From contig NC_052395.1 in NCBI RefSeq assembly GCF_009389715.1, positions 3,534,001 to 3,598,000 on the forward strand: a DNA stretch of 64,000 nucleotides, given 5' to 3'. The position numbers and the translations under genes are program-made. Origin of the DNA: Phoenix dactylifera (lineage: Eukaryota > Streptophyta > Magnoliopsida > Arecales > Arecaceae). Position 1 is the first letter of the stretch; the number at the start of each line of letters is the position of its first letter. The notes beneath the pieces are model-generated. The model was not told the origin of the DNA and searched no databases. It worked only from the letters and a program-made list of their open reading frames with translations. Positions 1-11,821 of the stretch are shown here, in pieces.

Positions 1-745
1 TCCTACCAAATCTGGTTAGCTAGGAATGCGCGAACCTTTGGCGAGCGCAGTGCGTTGCCGAAATTTATGGTGGAGAGTGCCCATGTGCAGGCGGCGGAGC
101 TCAGTCACATTATACCGGACATAGGAACCTTAACATCTCGGAACATTTGGGGTTTCCATTTTGCTTCGGCGGTATCCCATATAGTGTTTTTCACCTAAGA
201 GCCCCCACCCCCGAGTTTTCTCAAGGTCAACTTCGATGGGTCTGTATTGGACGAAGGTTGGAGGGGTGGCGCGGGTTTGTTATTTGGGACCCATCTGCCA
301 GGGTCGTGGCTGCAGGAGGCAGTCAACTTTTCGATGTATCGGTTCCAGATGCGGAGCTAAGGGCTGCGTGAGCGGGCATTTGTCACGCCAGTGTGTGTTA
401 TAGGCCAGTTCCGTTGTCCTAGAAGGAGACTCGGCCACCGTCATCAATTGAATCCGGGGGAGCCTTAGGAGTAATGATTGCGTCCACCCCTTGCTCCGAG
501 ATATCTGGGTAATGATGAGGGATGGAGGGGCCTTTCAGGCCAAGCATGTTTTTCATGAAACTAACCGGGCTGTGGACTGAGTGGCTGCTTATATAGCCAG
601 TCACTCCGATAGTACCCTATAGGCTGGAGATGGAGAGTTGCCCGCTCAGAAGTATTTTATTTTTTGATTTTATTGGGTGCATCCGTACTCGTCAGGTATG
701 ATCCACCCGCTTTTAGAAAAGAAAAAAAAAGGAAAAAAAAAAGGT
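1..745 (+). pseudogene. 3' end of a degraded LINE (RNase H-like domain) with A-rich tail
   Basis: Conceptual translation of the plus strand, with frame changes, gives the RNase H-like (RVT_3) C-terminus of a plant non-LTR retrotransposon. A KVNFDGS motif lies near 230, followed by GFVIWDPSARVVAAGG near 270-315 and the AELRAA motif near 350-368. Damage visible: an in-frame stop upstream of the KVNFDGS segment, a frameshift around 270, and a TGA where the family normally has Trp just after AELRAA. An A-rich stretch at 717-745 looks like the 3' tail. The element is truncated by the left edge of the window and cannot be functional. A second copy of the same domain lies on the minus strand near 41.2-41.9 kb. 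Confidence 0.7.
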
Positions 746-3700
746 TTTCCAAGACAACAATTACTACTCAATGATCCAGCTATTCTTGTCTTGTAATGCT
801 TGTTTCCTTGCATTGCTCCAATAAATAACTTTATTCTCCGATTCCAATTAAATGCAACAGAATGTCTAACATCTTATCGTTTTTCCCGTAAATATATGCG
901 TGATTGGAGGTAATAACTGTTATTTAATCTCATTAAAAACTAGATTATAGCAGTATTTTTCATTTTATGAGTGGAGTCTGATGAGCTGGGAGAGCATGTT
1001 TGCCGGGTTGTGCACGACCTTTGCCCTTAAAATAACAGCAGACAGTGACAAACAAATGAATGTAAAATATTGCTGGTTGTTGATATATAATAGTAGGGGA
1101 ACAAGCATCCATTGGGAACATGAAAGCTCCAAAAAGCTGCAGCCCCACGAGATTTCTAGTTCTTTGCCGCAAACAATTCTGTGGTGTTTTCCTTTGCTTG
1201 TTGGGTATGGTTCGGCTCTTTAAATTTTCTTCCTCTTTTTATATTTTCGAAGCTCGATCGACGACCATCAGAAGGACTGTCAAGGCTTCAGGAACTTCGC
1301 TCGCTGTCGAGCCGCCTCCAGTTAGTGGCCTCTTGGTGGGAAAAAGTAGGCATAATTCTTCCAAGGGACTAATGGTGAAGCCGTGCATGTATTCCTTTGC
1401 TAAAGGTTATATTCTGATAAATTCCGGCTTAAACAAAGCAGTCAATGACCTCATTTCAAGAATTCAATCTCTTGTCTGGCCTTCAAACCAGACGTGTCCA
1501 AGATGTACAACACTAAGGTATATAGCTTTAGTGAATAGCAGGTTGGAGCAACCTGGTATGTGAGTGGAATTTATTTCGAGCAAAATGAAGGATCCTTTCT
1601 TTCTTTCTTTCTTTCTTTCTTTTGGGCGTCCGGAGGGGGGAGAGGACAATCGACAAACTTATTTTGCTTCTAGACATTTTGGTCATGATGAACCATGTCA
1701 CAAAGGGCATGAATCTAGTTGAGTTGAAGCTAAAACAAAGATTTGGTTGTTTAAAAATAAAGGAAAAAATGAACAAAATAACGTACTAATTTAAAATCAC
1801 AAGTCATGCTAGAGCACTGCATGGGTTTAATTTCAAGTGTTTGAATTACAAAATGGTATACCTTGGAACGGCGAGCGCAATAACCCAGTTGTGAACACTC
1901 AATTGTAAGGAAAAGTATAAGTTGGAGGAATTCTAGGGCAGGAAATTAATAAGATGGAGGCAAAACATATGCTTTGGTTTTATTATGCTTGTGTCCCTAA
2001 CACAATTTGAACAATTGCATGGTCAATCAAGTAGTTGATTCACAAACGTAAGCAACTATTTTTGACCATGGGAAGTTTTGTTCTTTCTTTTTAGTAATTT
2101 TGCTTTTTCGACACAACATGAAGTCATGCCTTCTAACCAACCATATAACTTAGAGATTCAGATGTCCCAATCCAAGGACAACCGTCATGAATCACTAAAT
2201 TAGGTTATTTGCCGACAAGTTTAGAATAAGATATTATCCATGTGCTTAAGCCAACACCACGCAAGCTTAAGCTTGAGGGTTAAAAAATCTTCTTGGTAAT
2301 TTTGAATGAGTACCTCAATAAACAAAGATCTACTTGCAACTTCCTTGTTTCTTGTAACTAGTGTTTGAAAACATTATTATAATCGAAGGCTTGCATGCAT
2401 TGGGTGAGTGTTTTGCCGTCTGGGTTGTTAGAGCAATGGGGGAGAAAAAAATGGAAAGCCTGAAAAGGGTATGGCTTCAAGGCATGTAGCACTGCCACTC
2501 ACCTTAAGGCTTTTATTCGCTCCCACCAATCAAGTATACGAGGGCTATATGTGATAAGCCTTTAGGATACAATAAAGCCCAATATTTGATTACAGTTTGC
2601 ACTAACAGGTCAAATCAAGGGGAAGGAAAAAAAATAAAAACTTGAAAAGACGATGGCGTCGAGGCGTGCAGTAGTGTCACATTCTTTAAAGCTTTATTTG
2701 GCCGCACCAATTAAGTATGCAAGAGGAATATGCGATAAACCTCTAGGACACAATGAAGCCCAATATTTGATCACGTTTTGCACTAATGGGTCCAAGCAAT
2801 GAGCATTCATTGGTGTCTACATAATGAAGTTGATCTGATAGAGTTGTGCTGTAGTGTGTTAAATATGTTAGATTACATTTGCTTTTTATAGACTACTCCG
2901 TTTCTTTTTCAGGATAGACATTTTCTTTTCTAAAGAAATATAGGAATATGTCTTTTTTCTAGAAGTGCGCCTCTCCATCACACACATGCTAACCAGACAC
3001 TTTTCTTCTCAAATACGACAGATAAATACTTCTTTTCACAAAAAAATAAGCCAGCCAACCGACCACGACAGCGGTTGGCTGGTTGAGTTTTAAAATAAAC
3101 ATTAATCTTTATTATTTTGAAAATATCCAACAATGATTTTCCGACATTGATCACTATCTCATACACATCAGAGAAAGTGATTAACACGAGGAAAAGGCAG
3201 ATGCAAGTGATGCAGCAATCCAATACGGTCGTTTACATAAAATAATTACTCTGTATTTGGAGATTTGTTTGTCCCCTTGTTTGCTCCAAAAGTATCAACC
3301 TTGCCTTGGACGTTGTAGTTAGCAATTTGTTTTTCATAAATATGGTGAAAGCATTACTATTAGGTTAGGTAAAAACTCTACCAACTTCATAAAATTAACC
3401 TCGTTCAAAATGATATGGTTTTGAAAAGAAAAAAAAAAATCAGCTTTGCCTAAACAGCAATTATATACTCTTTGTTATTGGAAACTCCATAGTAATCTAG
3501 ATTGCCTACACCAGCACACAGAAGAGGCGGTAGGTGTTCCCGTTCCAGGGCATTAAAGAACAGGCGAAAAGGAAGACTAAGAAAATTAGGCATAGTTCGG
3601 GCTTATCAATGTTATGAAAAAGAATAAGAAGAGTGGATGCCTTTTTCTTTTTTTTATATACATATATTTAAAAAACTTGACTGCATTTAGTTCAATCAAT

Positions 3701-4385
3701 GAGCCAATCATGTTAGTGTAAGTGCGAAAAGCAGTGACAGAGGTGGTTTCTTTTACTATTAACCCCATGCCTTCCCCCAATGTGAAATAATCAGGAGCCC
3801 ATCATTCTCCATAAGATCAGACCCTCCTTTTGAAATCTTTACTTTACCCCGTGAAAGAAAAGGTACTAAGAATAGTATAAAAGCTACACTTGAAAGATAA
3901 GTTCATTTTTATACTATGCCCAGCTTCCCAACCTCAGAGAACAAAGACGTACCCCTCGAAATGGTGGCCACCTTTGTATGATGCACCCCTTTACTCCAAC
4001 CAAAGATGAAAAAGCCTGCATTCGCTTGTGGGTGCAGCTCCTCTTTGTGATGCACTGAACCGAGTGCAGAAATATCGGACAAAATCTTATCAATGAAAGT
4101 GACTCATTACTCTTAATTTCCATAGACTAATGAACCAGTCCAGGCTTTTACACTTTAACTTCAGCTGGAGTAAATACTGTTAAAAATAAGAAGAAACCAA
4201 AATCCAAAACGCTGATAAGGGAAAAGAATAAAAGAAGATGGAAGAGGGGAGGAAGAATTTATTTCTAGATATGCGAAGGGGACAAAGGAAAAGACAGAAA
4301 GCGCAACGTCAAAGCATGGTTGTAGGGTGTGGGTATCGAATGGGTGGACAATTGCGCACTTGGTTTCTTCCCTCATCCACAGGCT
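746..4385. other. Intergenic DNA with simple repeats and a 182-bp tandem duplication
   Basis: I see no convincing gene here. Features are a (CTTT)n microsatellite at about 1594-1623, a diverged direct tandem duplication at about 2455-2800, and AT-rich sequence. Several open frames of 60-147 codons exist (for example 1120-1563 plus), but none resembles a family I know. Confidence 0.5.
2455..2800. repeat. Two-copy direct tandem repeat, period about 182 bp
   Basis: The block starting near 2461 (tgaaaagg, then the landmarks caccaat.aagtat and aagcccaatatttgat, ending in a gtttgcactaa-like motif) recurs from about 2643 with roughly 75-80 percent identity by eye. No terminal repeats or coding potential were seen. 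It may be a local duplication of an unknown element. Confidence 0.55.
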
Positions 4386-5063
4386 TACACCTCTCTCTCT
4401 CTCTCTCTACTTTGGTCCTCCATCCCTTTCCTTTTCCTTTCCTTTCCTTTCCTCCCTTCTAATTTTCCCCTAAATTCCTTAGGCTTTCTGCAAGTACTTG
4501 CTATCTGAATTATCGAGATTTCTTGCCTTTGTTAAAAATATCGACTCCTTGGGTTATTGAGTTTCTGTGGTTTTCCTTGTTTTCGATTGTTTTACACCTT
4601 GGTATAGCCTGCTAAGGTCTCTTCTTTGAGGTATCAAAGCATATACAGCTATTGAAGCATGAGAGATTCTTCCTATTTTCTCTTTTAAGGAGGGTTTGGT
4701 GCAGTTCCATTTAGCAGCGTCACGAAGGCCTTTTCCTGTTGCTCTATTTCTTCATCTTTTTTCTGGGAAAAAAATTATTGGAATCTTAACTTGAACTGTT
4801 GCTCTTTTCCCTTGCCTATTGAGAGTTGAGATCTCTTGCAAAGTCTTGTGGAGATACTATTATTACCCTACTGCATTTCTTCATCTTTTTTGTACGTATT
4901 TTATATAGAATCGTGGTATGTCAATCATAGATGCATGTTAGTCTTGTGATTGGTTATGCTTCAATTATTAGCTCTTGATGCTGTACATGATTCCCTTCTA
5001 CTAGTTTAAAGTAAGACATAGATCTCCTTTGAGAGGTTGAGCCCTACAAATTAAAGCAATTTG
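4386..5063 (+). promoter_or_regulatory. Pyrimidine-rich leader/promoter-proximal region of the IDD gene
   Basis: A (CT)n run at about 4390-4408 and C/T-rich sequence to about 4460 lie roughly 600 bp before the IDD start codon, which is common for plant 5' leaders. Several short upstream ATGs occur between 4620 and 5063. The transcription start and any leader intron cannot be fixed from sequence alone. Confidence 0.35.
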
Positions 5064-7122
5064 ATGATGAAAGGGTTGGGAATTCAGCAGCACCAAGTGT
5101 TGGAGGAGATTATGTCCAACCTCACTTCTGCCTCTGGTGAAGCCAGTGTCTCTTCAAACCAGCAGTCTTCTTTTGCCTCTACTACCCCAAATCCAGTCAA
5201 GAAAAAGAGGAGCCTTCCAGGAAACCCAGGTCTCATATAAGCCAAATGAACTGAATGAGATTTATTTCTCTTTTATGTTATTTCTCTCAATTATTCATTG
5301 GTATTATGCTTCTTTTTAAGTAATATTATTGGGCTTTGGTGTTTAGACCCGGATGCTGAAGTGATAGCACTGTCCCCCAAGACACTGATGACAACAAATA
5401 GGTTTGTGTGTGAGATCTGCAACAAAGGCTTCCAGAGGGACCAGAACCTCCAGCTCCACAGAAGGGGTCATAACCTTCCATGGAAGCTGAAGCAAAGAAC
5501 CAACAAGGAGGTGAGGAAGAAGGTGTACATCTGCCCAGAGGTCACATGTGTGCACCATGATGCCTCCAGGGCTCTTGGGGACCTCACTGGGATCAAGAAG
5601 CACTTCTGCAGGAAGCATGGGGAGAAGAGGTGGAAATGTGACAAGTGCTCCAAGAAATATGCTGTTCAATCTGATTGGAAAGCCCACAACAAGATCTGTG
5701 GCACAAGGGAATATAGATGTAACTGTGGAACCCTCTTCTCAAGGTAACACCACCAACCCTAAAGCCTAACTAAAATAAGAAGCTGAAAGCAATTAAATAA
5801 GGTCACAAGCAGTTCGGTTTTCTTTATTAAGAGTGCCTCAAGACCATTAAGCATTAAATTTTAGCCACCACCGAGGAGGATCCATCCAAACCTTTCAATC
5901 TTCTTCTTTTTTTTTTTTTTTTTGAGGGAACTGGGAGGAGAGTACCTTCTCTACCTATTGAGTTATAATCATGGAGCTAGCTATAAGAAAAAGGAAGATG
6001 GAATAAGGGTGAGTGAGAAGGGAACACAGTTGGAGAACAGCTAAATATACTTATGGACAAAGAAAGAAATCATGAGAATGAAGCCTACTTTATTCATTTC
6101 TGGCCCCTTTTTCCTTTGCTTCTGTCTGGAGTTTAGCAAACTTTTTAGAATTGTATCTCCATCTTTGTGATGTTTTTTCTCTCTCTCTTTAGCTTTTTAT
6201 TTTGGTTGCTTATGCTGCTTGCGGTCGCAGAAGGGACAGCTTTATCACCCACAGAGCCTTTTGTGATGCATTGGCTGAAGAAAGTGCAAGAGCCATCACA
6301 GCGAAACCTATGGCTAATCACCATCCACTGCCATGCTCTCAGCCCACAGCACCCCATGACCTCTCTACTCCATATACCAGCATACACCAAGCCCAGTTCC
6401 CTCACCTGATGAGAACTGCAGAGGCCAGCACCAGCACTGCAAGCAGCCAGGGTCTCCAAGAGCTCTCACTAAAAGGAGAGCACCAGCAGCAGGACTTCGG
6501 GATCAGGCGCGAAATCCCACCGTGGGTAGCCTGTCAAGGCCCTGGCCCACCTCCTGACCTCCCTCCCTCTATTTACTCACCAAGGTTGGGACCTGAGTTC
6601 AGAAATGAGAACCAACCCCCTCACCCACAGCTATACCAATCCTCGGCAGCCACCCCTCACCTGTCAGCCACTGCACTGCTTCAGAAGGCAGCTCAGATGG
6701 GCGCAACCATGAGTAGAACCCCTCACACTGGTCAGATCAGTGCCCCTCGTTTTGGCCTCGGCTTGCCATCGCACAAAGAGATGTGTGGGGGTGGAGGTGG
6801 TGCTCTTGTGCTCGAAGATATGATGATGGCTTCTATGCCATCAGCTCCTGGTCTTGGTGGATGGTCTTTTGAAGGAGCTTTGGGTGGAATGCTGGAATCG
6901 AAGAGAGAGGGGAACGGTGTTGAGGGCCTCTTAAGAAGCCATGGAAGGAATGAAGGAGGGGGAGGTGGCGGTGGTGGTGCAAGTGATGGAATGACAAGAG
7001 ACTTCCTGGGTCTTCGGGCCTTCTCCCATGGGGAGATTCTCAGCATGGCTGGGCTGGACCCCTGCATGGCCTCCTCTTCATACGAGCAGCCCCCGCAGAA
7101 CAAGGAACCATGGCATGGGTAG
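5064..7122 (+). CDS. INDETERMINATE-DOMAIN (IDD/BIRD) C2H2 zinc-finger transcription factor
   Basis: Three exons, 5064-5229, 5347-5743 and 6231-7122, join in frame with GT-AG introns to 484 aa. The first of two adjacent ATGs is used; it is followed by a basic KKKR stretch (residues 46-49), a likely nuclear localisation signal, and then the family's DPDAEVIALSPKTL lead-in. The ID domain has four fingers. ZF1 has C77/C80/H93/H97, ZF2 C118/C123/H141/H146, ZF3 C153/C156/H169/C173 and ZF4 C180/C182/H195/C199, giving the family's C2H2, C2H2, C2HC, C2HC pattern. The last intron splits ZF4, as is typical. C-terminal IDD motifs are present: a SATALLQKAAQMGAT segment, a glycine run and TRDFLGLR near the end. 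Known IDDs act in the nucleus in development, gibberellin response, shoot gravitropism or sugar metabolism. The subgroup cannot be assigned here; the C-terminal motifs resemble IDD4/5/7-type proteins. The gene appears intact. Confidence 0.95.
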
Positions 7123-9027
7123 TTCCTCAGAAGAAACTGGTATGAATGGCTTTTTCTTTCCTTTTAATCCTTTCATAAGAAAAAACAGTGGCTTAGTATT
7201 CTTTTACTACTTCTCTCCTTCTCTCTTCTTCCCAAAGGGAGGAATCTTTGTTTCCACATCTTTATTTTTAGTAGTAGGATTAGTCATAAGTTTTACATAC
7301 TGCAGCAGTGCATTCTTGTTGGTTCATAAACGTGCCTAGTAATCTTCCTCCTGTGCTTCTATGTTGAAGGTGAATCCTTAATATGCCATGCAAGTTTAGT
7401 GCTGGTGGAATTATTATTTTGGGGCAGTTTGGCTTTACTCTATTTGCTTTGACTGTTTTTCTTGCTGATCTTTTTTTGTTGGGTTTACAATGGTGGATGG
7501 CTTTGGGGAGAATTTGAATGGAATGGGATACTAATAAATAAGTTCTTTCTTGTTCTTTTCTATTGCAAAGAGCCATGCTAGCTTACCCAAGTAGCTAGCT
7601 TAACTTCCCCATGTCCAGATTTTTTATAAAAAAAAGGATGAGAAATCGAAACTTGAACTAAGAAAATAAGTTGAAAAATACCTATTAACAGTGAGCTATG
7701 TAGCCATTAATAGAAATAGATGTTGAATATTGATCCATTAACAGTGGCTTTTCGGTAGTCAATGTGCAAACATGCTTCAACTTTCTTTAAATATCTTTAT
7801 GGAAGCATAACACATACATACATATCTATCTATCTATCTATCTATATATATATAATTTATTACCGTAGCAAGCATCCCACTTCCATATTGGTTATAAACT
7901 GCACATTTTCCTAATGTTGTTGTATAGAGATTAAACTCTCTTAAATTATATCAATATGTTTAGGATGAGCATGCCTTGCCTCGTGCTAAACATAACATTT
8001 TTGGGGGAAAAAATACTGCAGGGCATTTTAGAAATTAAATATCTAATTTAGGATTACGAACATATTTTCTTCTTTATTTTTTAAGGCCATTTTCCCCACT
8101 TCTTTTAATCTTCAATCAATGAGAAAATACTGTAGAAAAGGGCCATTTGCATTGAAGTCCTCCCATCTTCATCTATCTTTCGTGCAACAAAACCATCTAA
8201 TTATCTTAGAGAAGGATTCAGTCCACAGATGGTGCACAGATGTGACGAACATTAATTTTAAGACATGAAAGTAGTAGCTTTTAGTAGGGAGGATGAAGAG
8301 GTAAGCAGATACTGTAAGGGCGAAAAGAAAAGGAGTTCCTGTTAGGTGCTGAATTAGCTTGTCTGTATCACTGTATGGAATGTTAGCATAAAGATCGATG
8401 CGATTATGTTTTTATATATGTAACTAAGGAGATAATCAAATCCAAAATTTTCCTCAACTACTGCTTACCAATCGAGGTGCTTGAAATGAATGATTAGATA
8501 CATGGCATGGCAGTCCGAACCATAAAAACTTCCAAGTTTTTGGTGTAATTAATTAGGGTTTGGACTTGTTTAAACTATGTATTGAGCTTATCCGAGAGAA
8601 GATAACCCGGTGGACATCAATAATAAATGATAGATACTGAAGTACTATTGGCGAGGGGAGCAGATGATGACATGGGCAAGAAGACAAGAAAGAATCAACA
8701 CGCATGATCGGATGATGGACCATTATGGCCGGTTCCAGCACAAAACCCTAAAATGGCAGAGAGATGTTTGTTGTACAAATTGTTGATAGGGGGTTTAGCC
8801 AAAAAGATACTAAATTGAGGGGCTTATGATGCATTAATAAAAGGGCACAAAAGCCTCTAAAAATAGGAAAGAAAATGCTTCACAGAAGAAAGTAATTGAG
8901 TACCTCCATGTATATATTTGTCAATCATGATTAGCCGTGGCTCAGGATGCCTTCTCTCAGTGTTTTAGGAGCCCTTGTACTTTCTAACTTCAGCTTGTTA
9001 CCCAACCGACACAAAAGAAAAAAAAAA
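7123..9027. other. IDD 3' flank and intergenic DNA
   Basis: The T-rich sequence after 7122 is probably 3' UTR. A (TATC)n/(TA)n microsatellite lies at about 7821-7855. Nothing else recognisable was found. Confidence 0.4.
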
Positions 9028-9345
9028 TTTTTATGTATATACCCTTCTAAATATTAAAATTTACGTGAATATCCTTCTAAAATTAATATTTACATATGTA
9101 TCCTTATAAAATATTTGTTTTGCATGTATGCCCTTTATTTTTCTTATTTCTTGCATATATGCTTCATCATCTAACGCTGTCAAAAAAATTAGTGGTTTAC
9201 AATTAAAAATGACTGAAATATCCTTAATAGGTAAATATGCAAAAAAATATATTTATAAGAATATATATGCAATTAATACTTTGCGAGGGTATTCATACAA
9301 TTTTATATATTTAGGAGGATTTACATGCAAAAAAAAATCTAATTT
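9028..9345. mobile_element. Foldback MITE-like element, copy 1
   Basis: About 315 bp of AT-rich DNA. The left end (tatatacccttctaaatatt) is the imperfect inverted complement of the right end (atatttaggaggatttacat). The interior carries a recognisable core (catctaacgctgtcaaaaa ... aatgactgaaatatcctta) that recurs inverted in copy 2. There is no coding capacity. It would be classed as a non-autonomous DNA transposon; the superfamily is uncertain and I could not define a target duplication. Confidence 0.6.
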
Positions 9346-9837
9346 TATTTTTTTCTATTTCAGCCTATTTTAATACTCGAATTTGTCTAGGATGGCCTTC
9401 TACTATATGGCTATGAAAGTTGTTAATAAGTCCGAAGAATTCGAAGTCCAATGATTTTGCGTAGGGATGATTGATGTTGTTCTTCTACTTATAAGTATAG
9501 CAGTAGCAAGGAAGCCTAATCATTACAATCTATTGTGTGTCTTTAAAAGATTCTAATTCTTTTCTATAATCTAATGTATGCCCTCATATATGCATTTATA
9601 ACAATAAATATTATAAGCTATGTTTCGATGAAATAAGTATAGAGGTTGTTATAAATGAAGAGGAATAAAATAGAATAATTTCATAATTAGTGAAAGAGCT
9701 TTCATAACACATTTTTTATCTAATTGTCGAATCAATAATTTTTTTAAACAATATTTTTATAGAAAATATTCAGAAGCAGGCATTAGACAAATCTGAGCAT
9801 TAAAACAGGTTGAAATAGAAAAAGATTAAAATTAAAT

Positions 9838-10150
9838 TTTTTTACATGTAAACCCTCCTAAATATATGAAATTGTATGAATACCTTTGTACAGTATTATT
9901 TGCATATATATCCTTATAAATGTTTTCTTTTGCATATCTACCCATTAAGGATATTTCAGTCATTTTTAATTTTAAACTGCTAATTTTTTGACGGCGTTAG
10001 ATGGTGTGGGCACATATGCAAGAAAGAAGGAAAATAAAGGATATACGAGCAAAACAAGTATTTTATAAGGGTATACATGCAAATATCAATTTTAGGAGGG
10101 TATTCATGCAAATTTCAATATTTAGGAGGATATATATGCAAAAAATCCAA
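9838..10150. mobile_element. Foldback MITE-like element, copy 2 (inverted relative to copy 1)
   Basis: This copy has the same terminal motif (aaaccctcctaaatat at the left, atatttaggaggatatatat at the right). The core is reverse-complemented relative to copy 1: taaggatatttcagtcattttt, then tttttgacggcgttagatg. The two copies lie about 490 bp apart in opposite orientation, so they also form a larger inverted repeat. Confidence 0.6.
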
Positions 10151-10632
10151 AAAAAAAACATGCAAAGTTATATAAGATATTGCACATCACTCGGTAAATG
10201 GCTCTATAATTTTCTAGTGGAACATAGATTACCTCAGAAGCAGAAGTTGTTAACTATTTTTGAAAGCACAGATGTTATAGAAGATATTTCTTCTGAGGAA
10301 ATAATCCGGCATTCAGCAGATTAAAAGCATCGGTTGATATATACCATCCATATTTGAATTGAGTCAAGCTGTTTCCTTCTCCAAGCACTCCAGAACGCTG
10401 ATAGAGTTGGGGGTTCAGTGTCTAAATAAGCACACTGTGCAAACCAAATGCTCTTAGAGAAAGAGCAATTGATGCATAGACAAATGATTGGCTGCTTCAT
10501 CAGATGATTGACAAAGAGAGCAACCTGAGTTACTGGCCAACCTGATGAAGAGTAATGAGAAAGATCTGATTTATCTTCTTTCTTATTTAATCGATCAATC
10601 TCCTCTAAAATTTTGGCCTTCTATTTTTTGGT
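10151..10632. other. Unassigned intergenic DNA
   Basis: This stretch lies between the foldback element and the TRIM block. I recognise no gene or repeat in it. Confidence 0.4.
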
Positions 10633-10637
10633 ACAAA

Positions 10638-11680
10638 TGTAACAACCCAAGACCTCACCCAAAATGGCTAGCCATAAGGTATTATATAGGTTCCTTAGTT
10701 CTGTATAAGTACTCAAGATCTTCTTGGCGAATAAACCAATATGTGACTAAATACATGCCCGCAAGGATCCTCACATACTCCTCCTGTTTAAACCCTGACG
10801 TCCTCGTCAGGCTAAGAGTTTATATCCATTCAAATCTAATCACATACACCATGATAAGCTCATGGTCAACGTTCATTAATCTGTGCTGCAATGTCCCCTA
10901 GTCCATATAGACTATGGACCGAGTTTACTCTAATACCATTTATGACAATCTAGGATCTCACCCAAAATGGCTAGCCGAAAGGTATTATTTGAATTTCTTG
11001 ATCATGTATAAGTACTCAAGATCTATCCAGCGAATAACCAATGTGAGACTAAATACACGCTCGCACGGGTCCTCACATACTCCCCCCGTTCAAATCTTGA
11101 CGTCCTCGTCAGGCTAAGGATTCAAATCCATTCAAATCTAATCACAAACACCACGATTGGCTCGTGGTCAGCTCCAATGGATCCGTGCTGCAGTGTCCCC
11201 TATTCCACATATGTTATGGGCTGGGTCCGTTCTAATACCATTTGTAACAAACCAGGACCTCACCCAAAATGGCTAGCTGGAAAGTATTCTTTGGATTTCT
11301 TAGTCATGCATAAATACCCAAGATCTCGTCGACGAATAACCGATATGAGACTAAATATACGCCCGCACGGATCTTCACATACTCCCCCCATTTAAGCTCT
11401 GACGTCCTCATCATGCTAAGGGTTCATATCCATTCAAATCTAATCACATGCACCATGATATGCCCGTGGTCAACATTCATTAACCCGTGCTGCAGTGTTC
11501 CCTAGTCCATATAGGCTATGGCTGAGTTCGTTCTGATACTATTTATAACAATCCAGTATCTCACCTAAAATAGCTAGTCGCAAGGTATTATTTGGGTTTC
11601 TTGATCCTGTATAAGTACCCAAGATCAATCCAACGAATAACCGATGTGGGACTAAACACATGCCCGCACAGGTCCTCACA
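10638..11680 (-). mobile_element. TRIM concatemer, left arm: four LTRs and three internal domains
   Basis: Read on the minus strand, a roughly 300-303-bp unit repeats. Each unit is a 137-138-bp terminal repeat beginning TGTGAGG and ending TTACA, then a PBS-like motif matching the initiator tRNA-Met complement (TGGTATCAGAGC with changes), then about 160 bp of non-coding DNA, then a purine-rich tract (AACGGGGGGAG-like) just before the next LTR. LTRs are at 10638-10775, 10941-11077, 11243-11379 and 11544-11680. This is the anatomy of a terminal-repeat retrotransposon in miniature, expanded as LTR-internal-LTR-internal, presumably by unequal recombination. It encodes no protein and would depend on other elements for mobility. 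Confidence 0.8.
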
Positions 11681-11692
11681 TATAAAATAAAA

Positions 11693-11810
11693 AGGGTGCA
11701 ACACGAGAACTTCCCAAGGGGTCACCCATTCTAGTACACTCTCGCTCAAGTACGCTTAACTGCAGAGTTTTATGGAATCTGGTACATTAGTGCTGGTATG
11801 ATCGCACTCC
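11693..11810 (-). pseudogene. 5S rRNA-like sequence
   Basis: On the minus strand this 118-bp stretch follows the plant 5S rRNA along its whole length: it starts like GGGTGCGATCATACC, passes the AGCACTAATG and GTTAAGCG segments, has the GGGTGACC region near the 3' end, and finishes GTGTTGCACCC. It carries several substitutions and a small deletion in the GAGTAGTACTAGG region, so it is not a normal genomic 5S gene. A run of five T follows the 3' end on that strand, which could terminate RNA polymerase III. Sequences related to the A-box and C-box are still visible. It may come from a 5S gene, or from a 5S-containing retroelement such as Cassandra. Confidence 0.8.
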
Positions 11811-11821
11811 TATGACCCCTA

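Noticed and set aside
1120-1563. 147-codon plus-strand open frame.
   Set aside because: Overlaps other frames on both strands, resembles no family, and has the low-complexity CTTT repeat just behind it.
6732-7103. 123-codon minus-strand open frame with proline runs.
   Set aside because: Antisense of the glycine-rich IDD C-terminus.
10545-11395. Three plus-strand open frames of 67-118 codons sharing a HPKWLA..YY motif.
   Set aside because: They are the same stretch of the TRIM repeat translated in antisense. The shared motif reflects DNA repetition, not a protein family.
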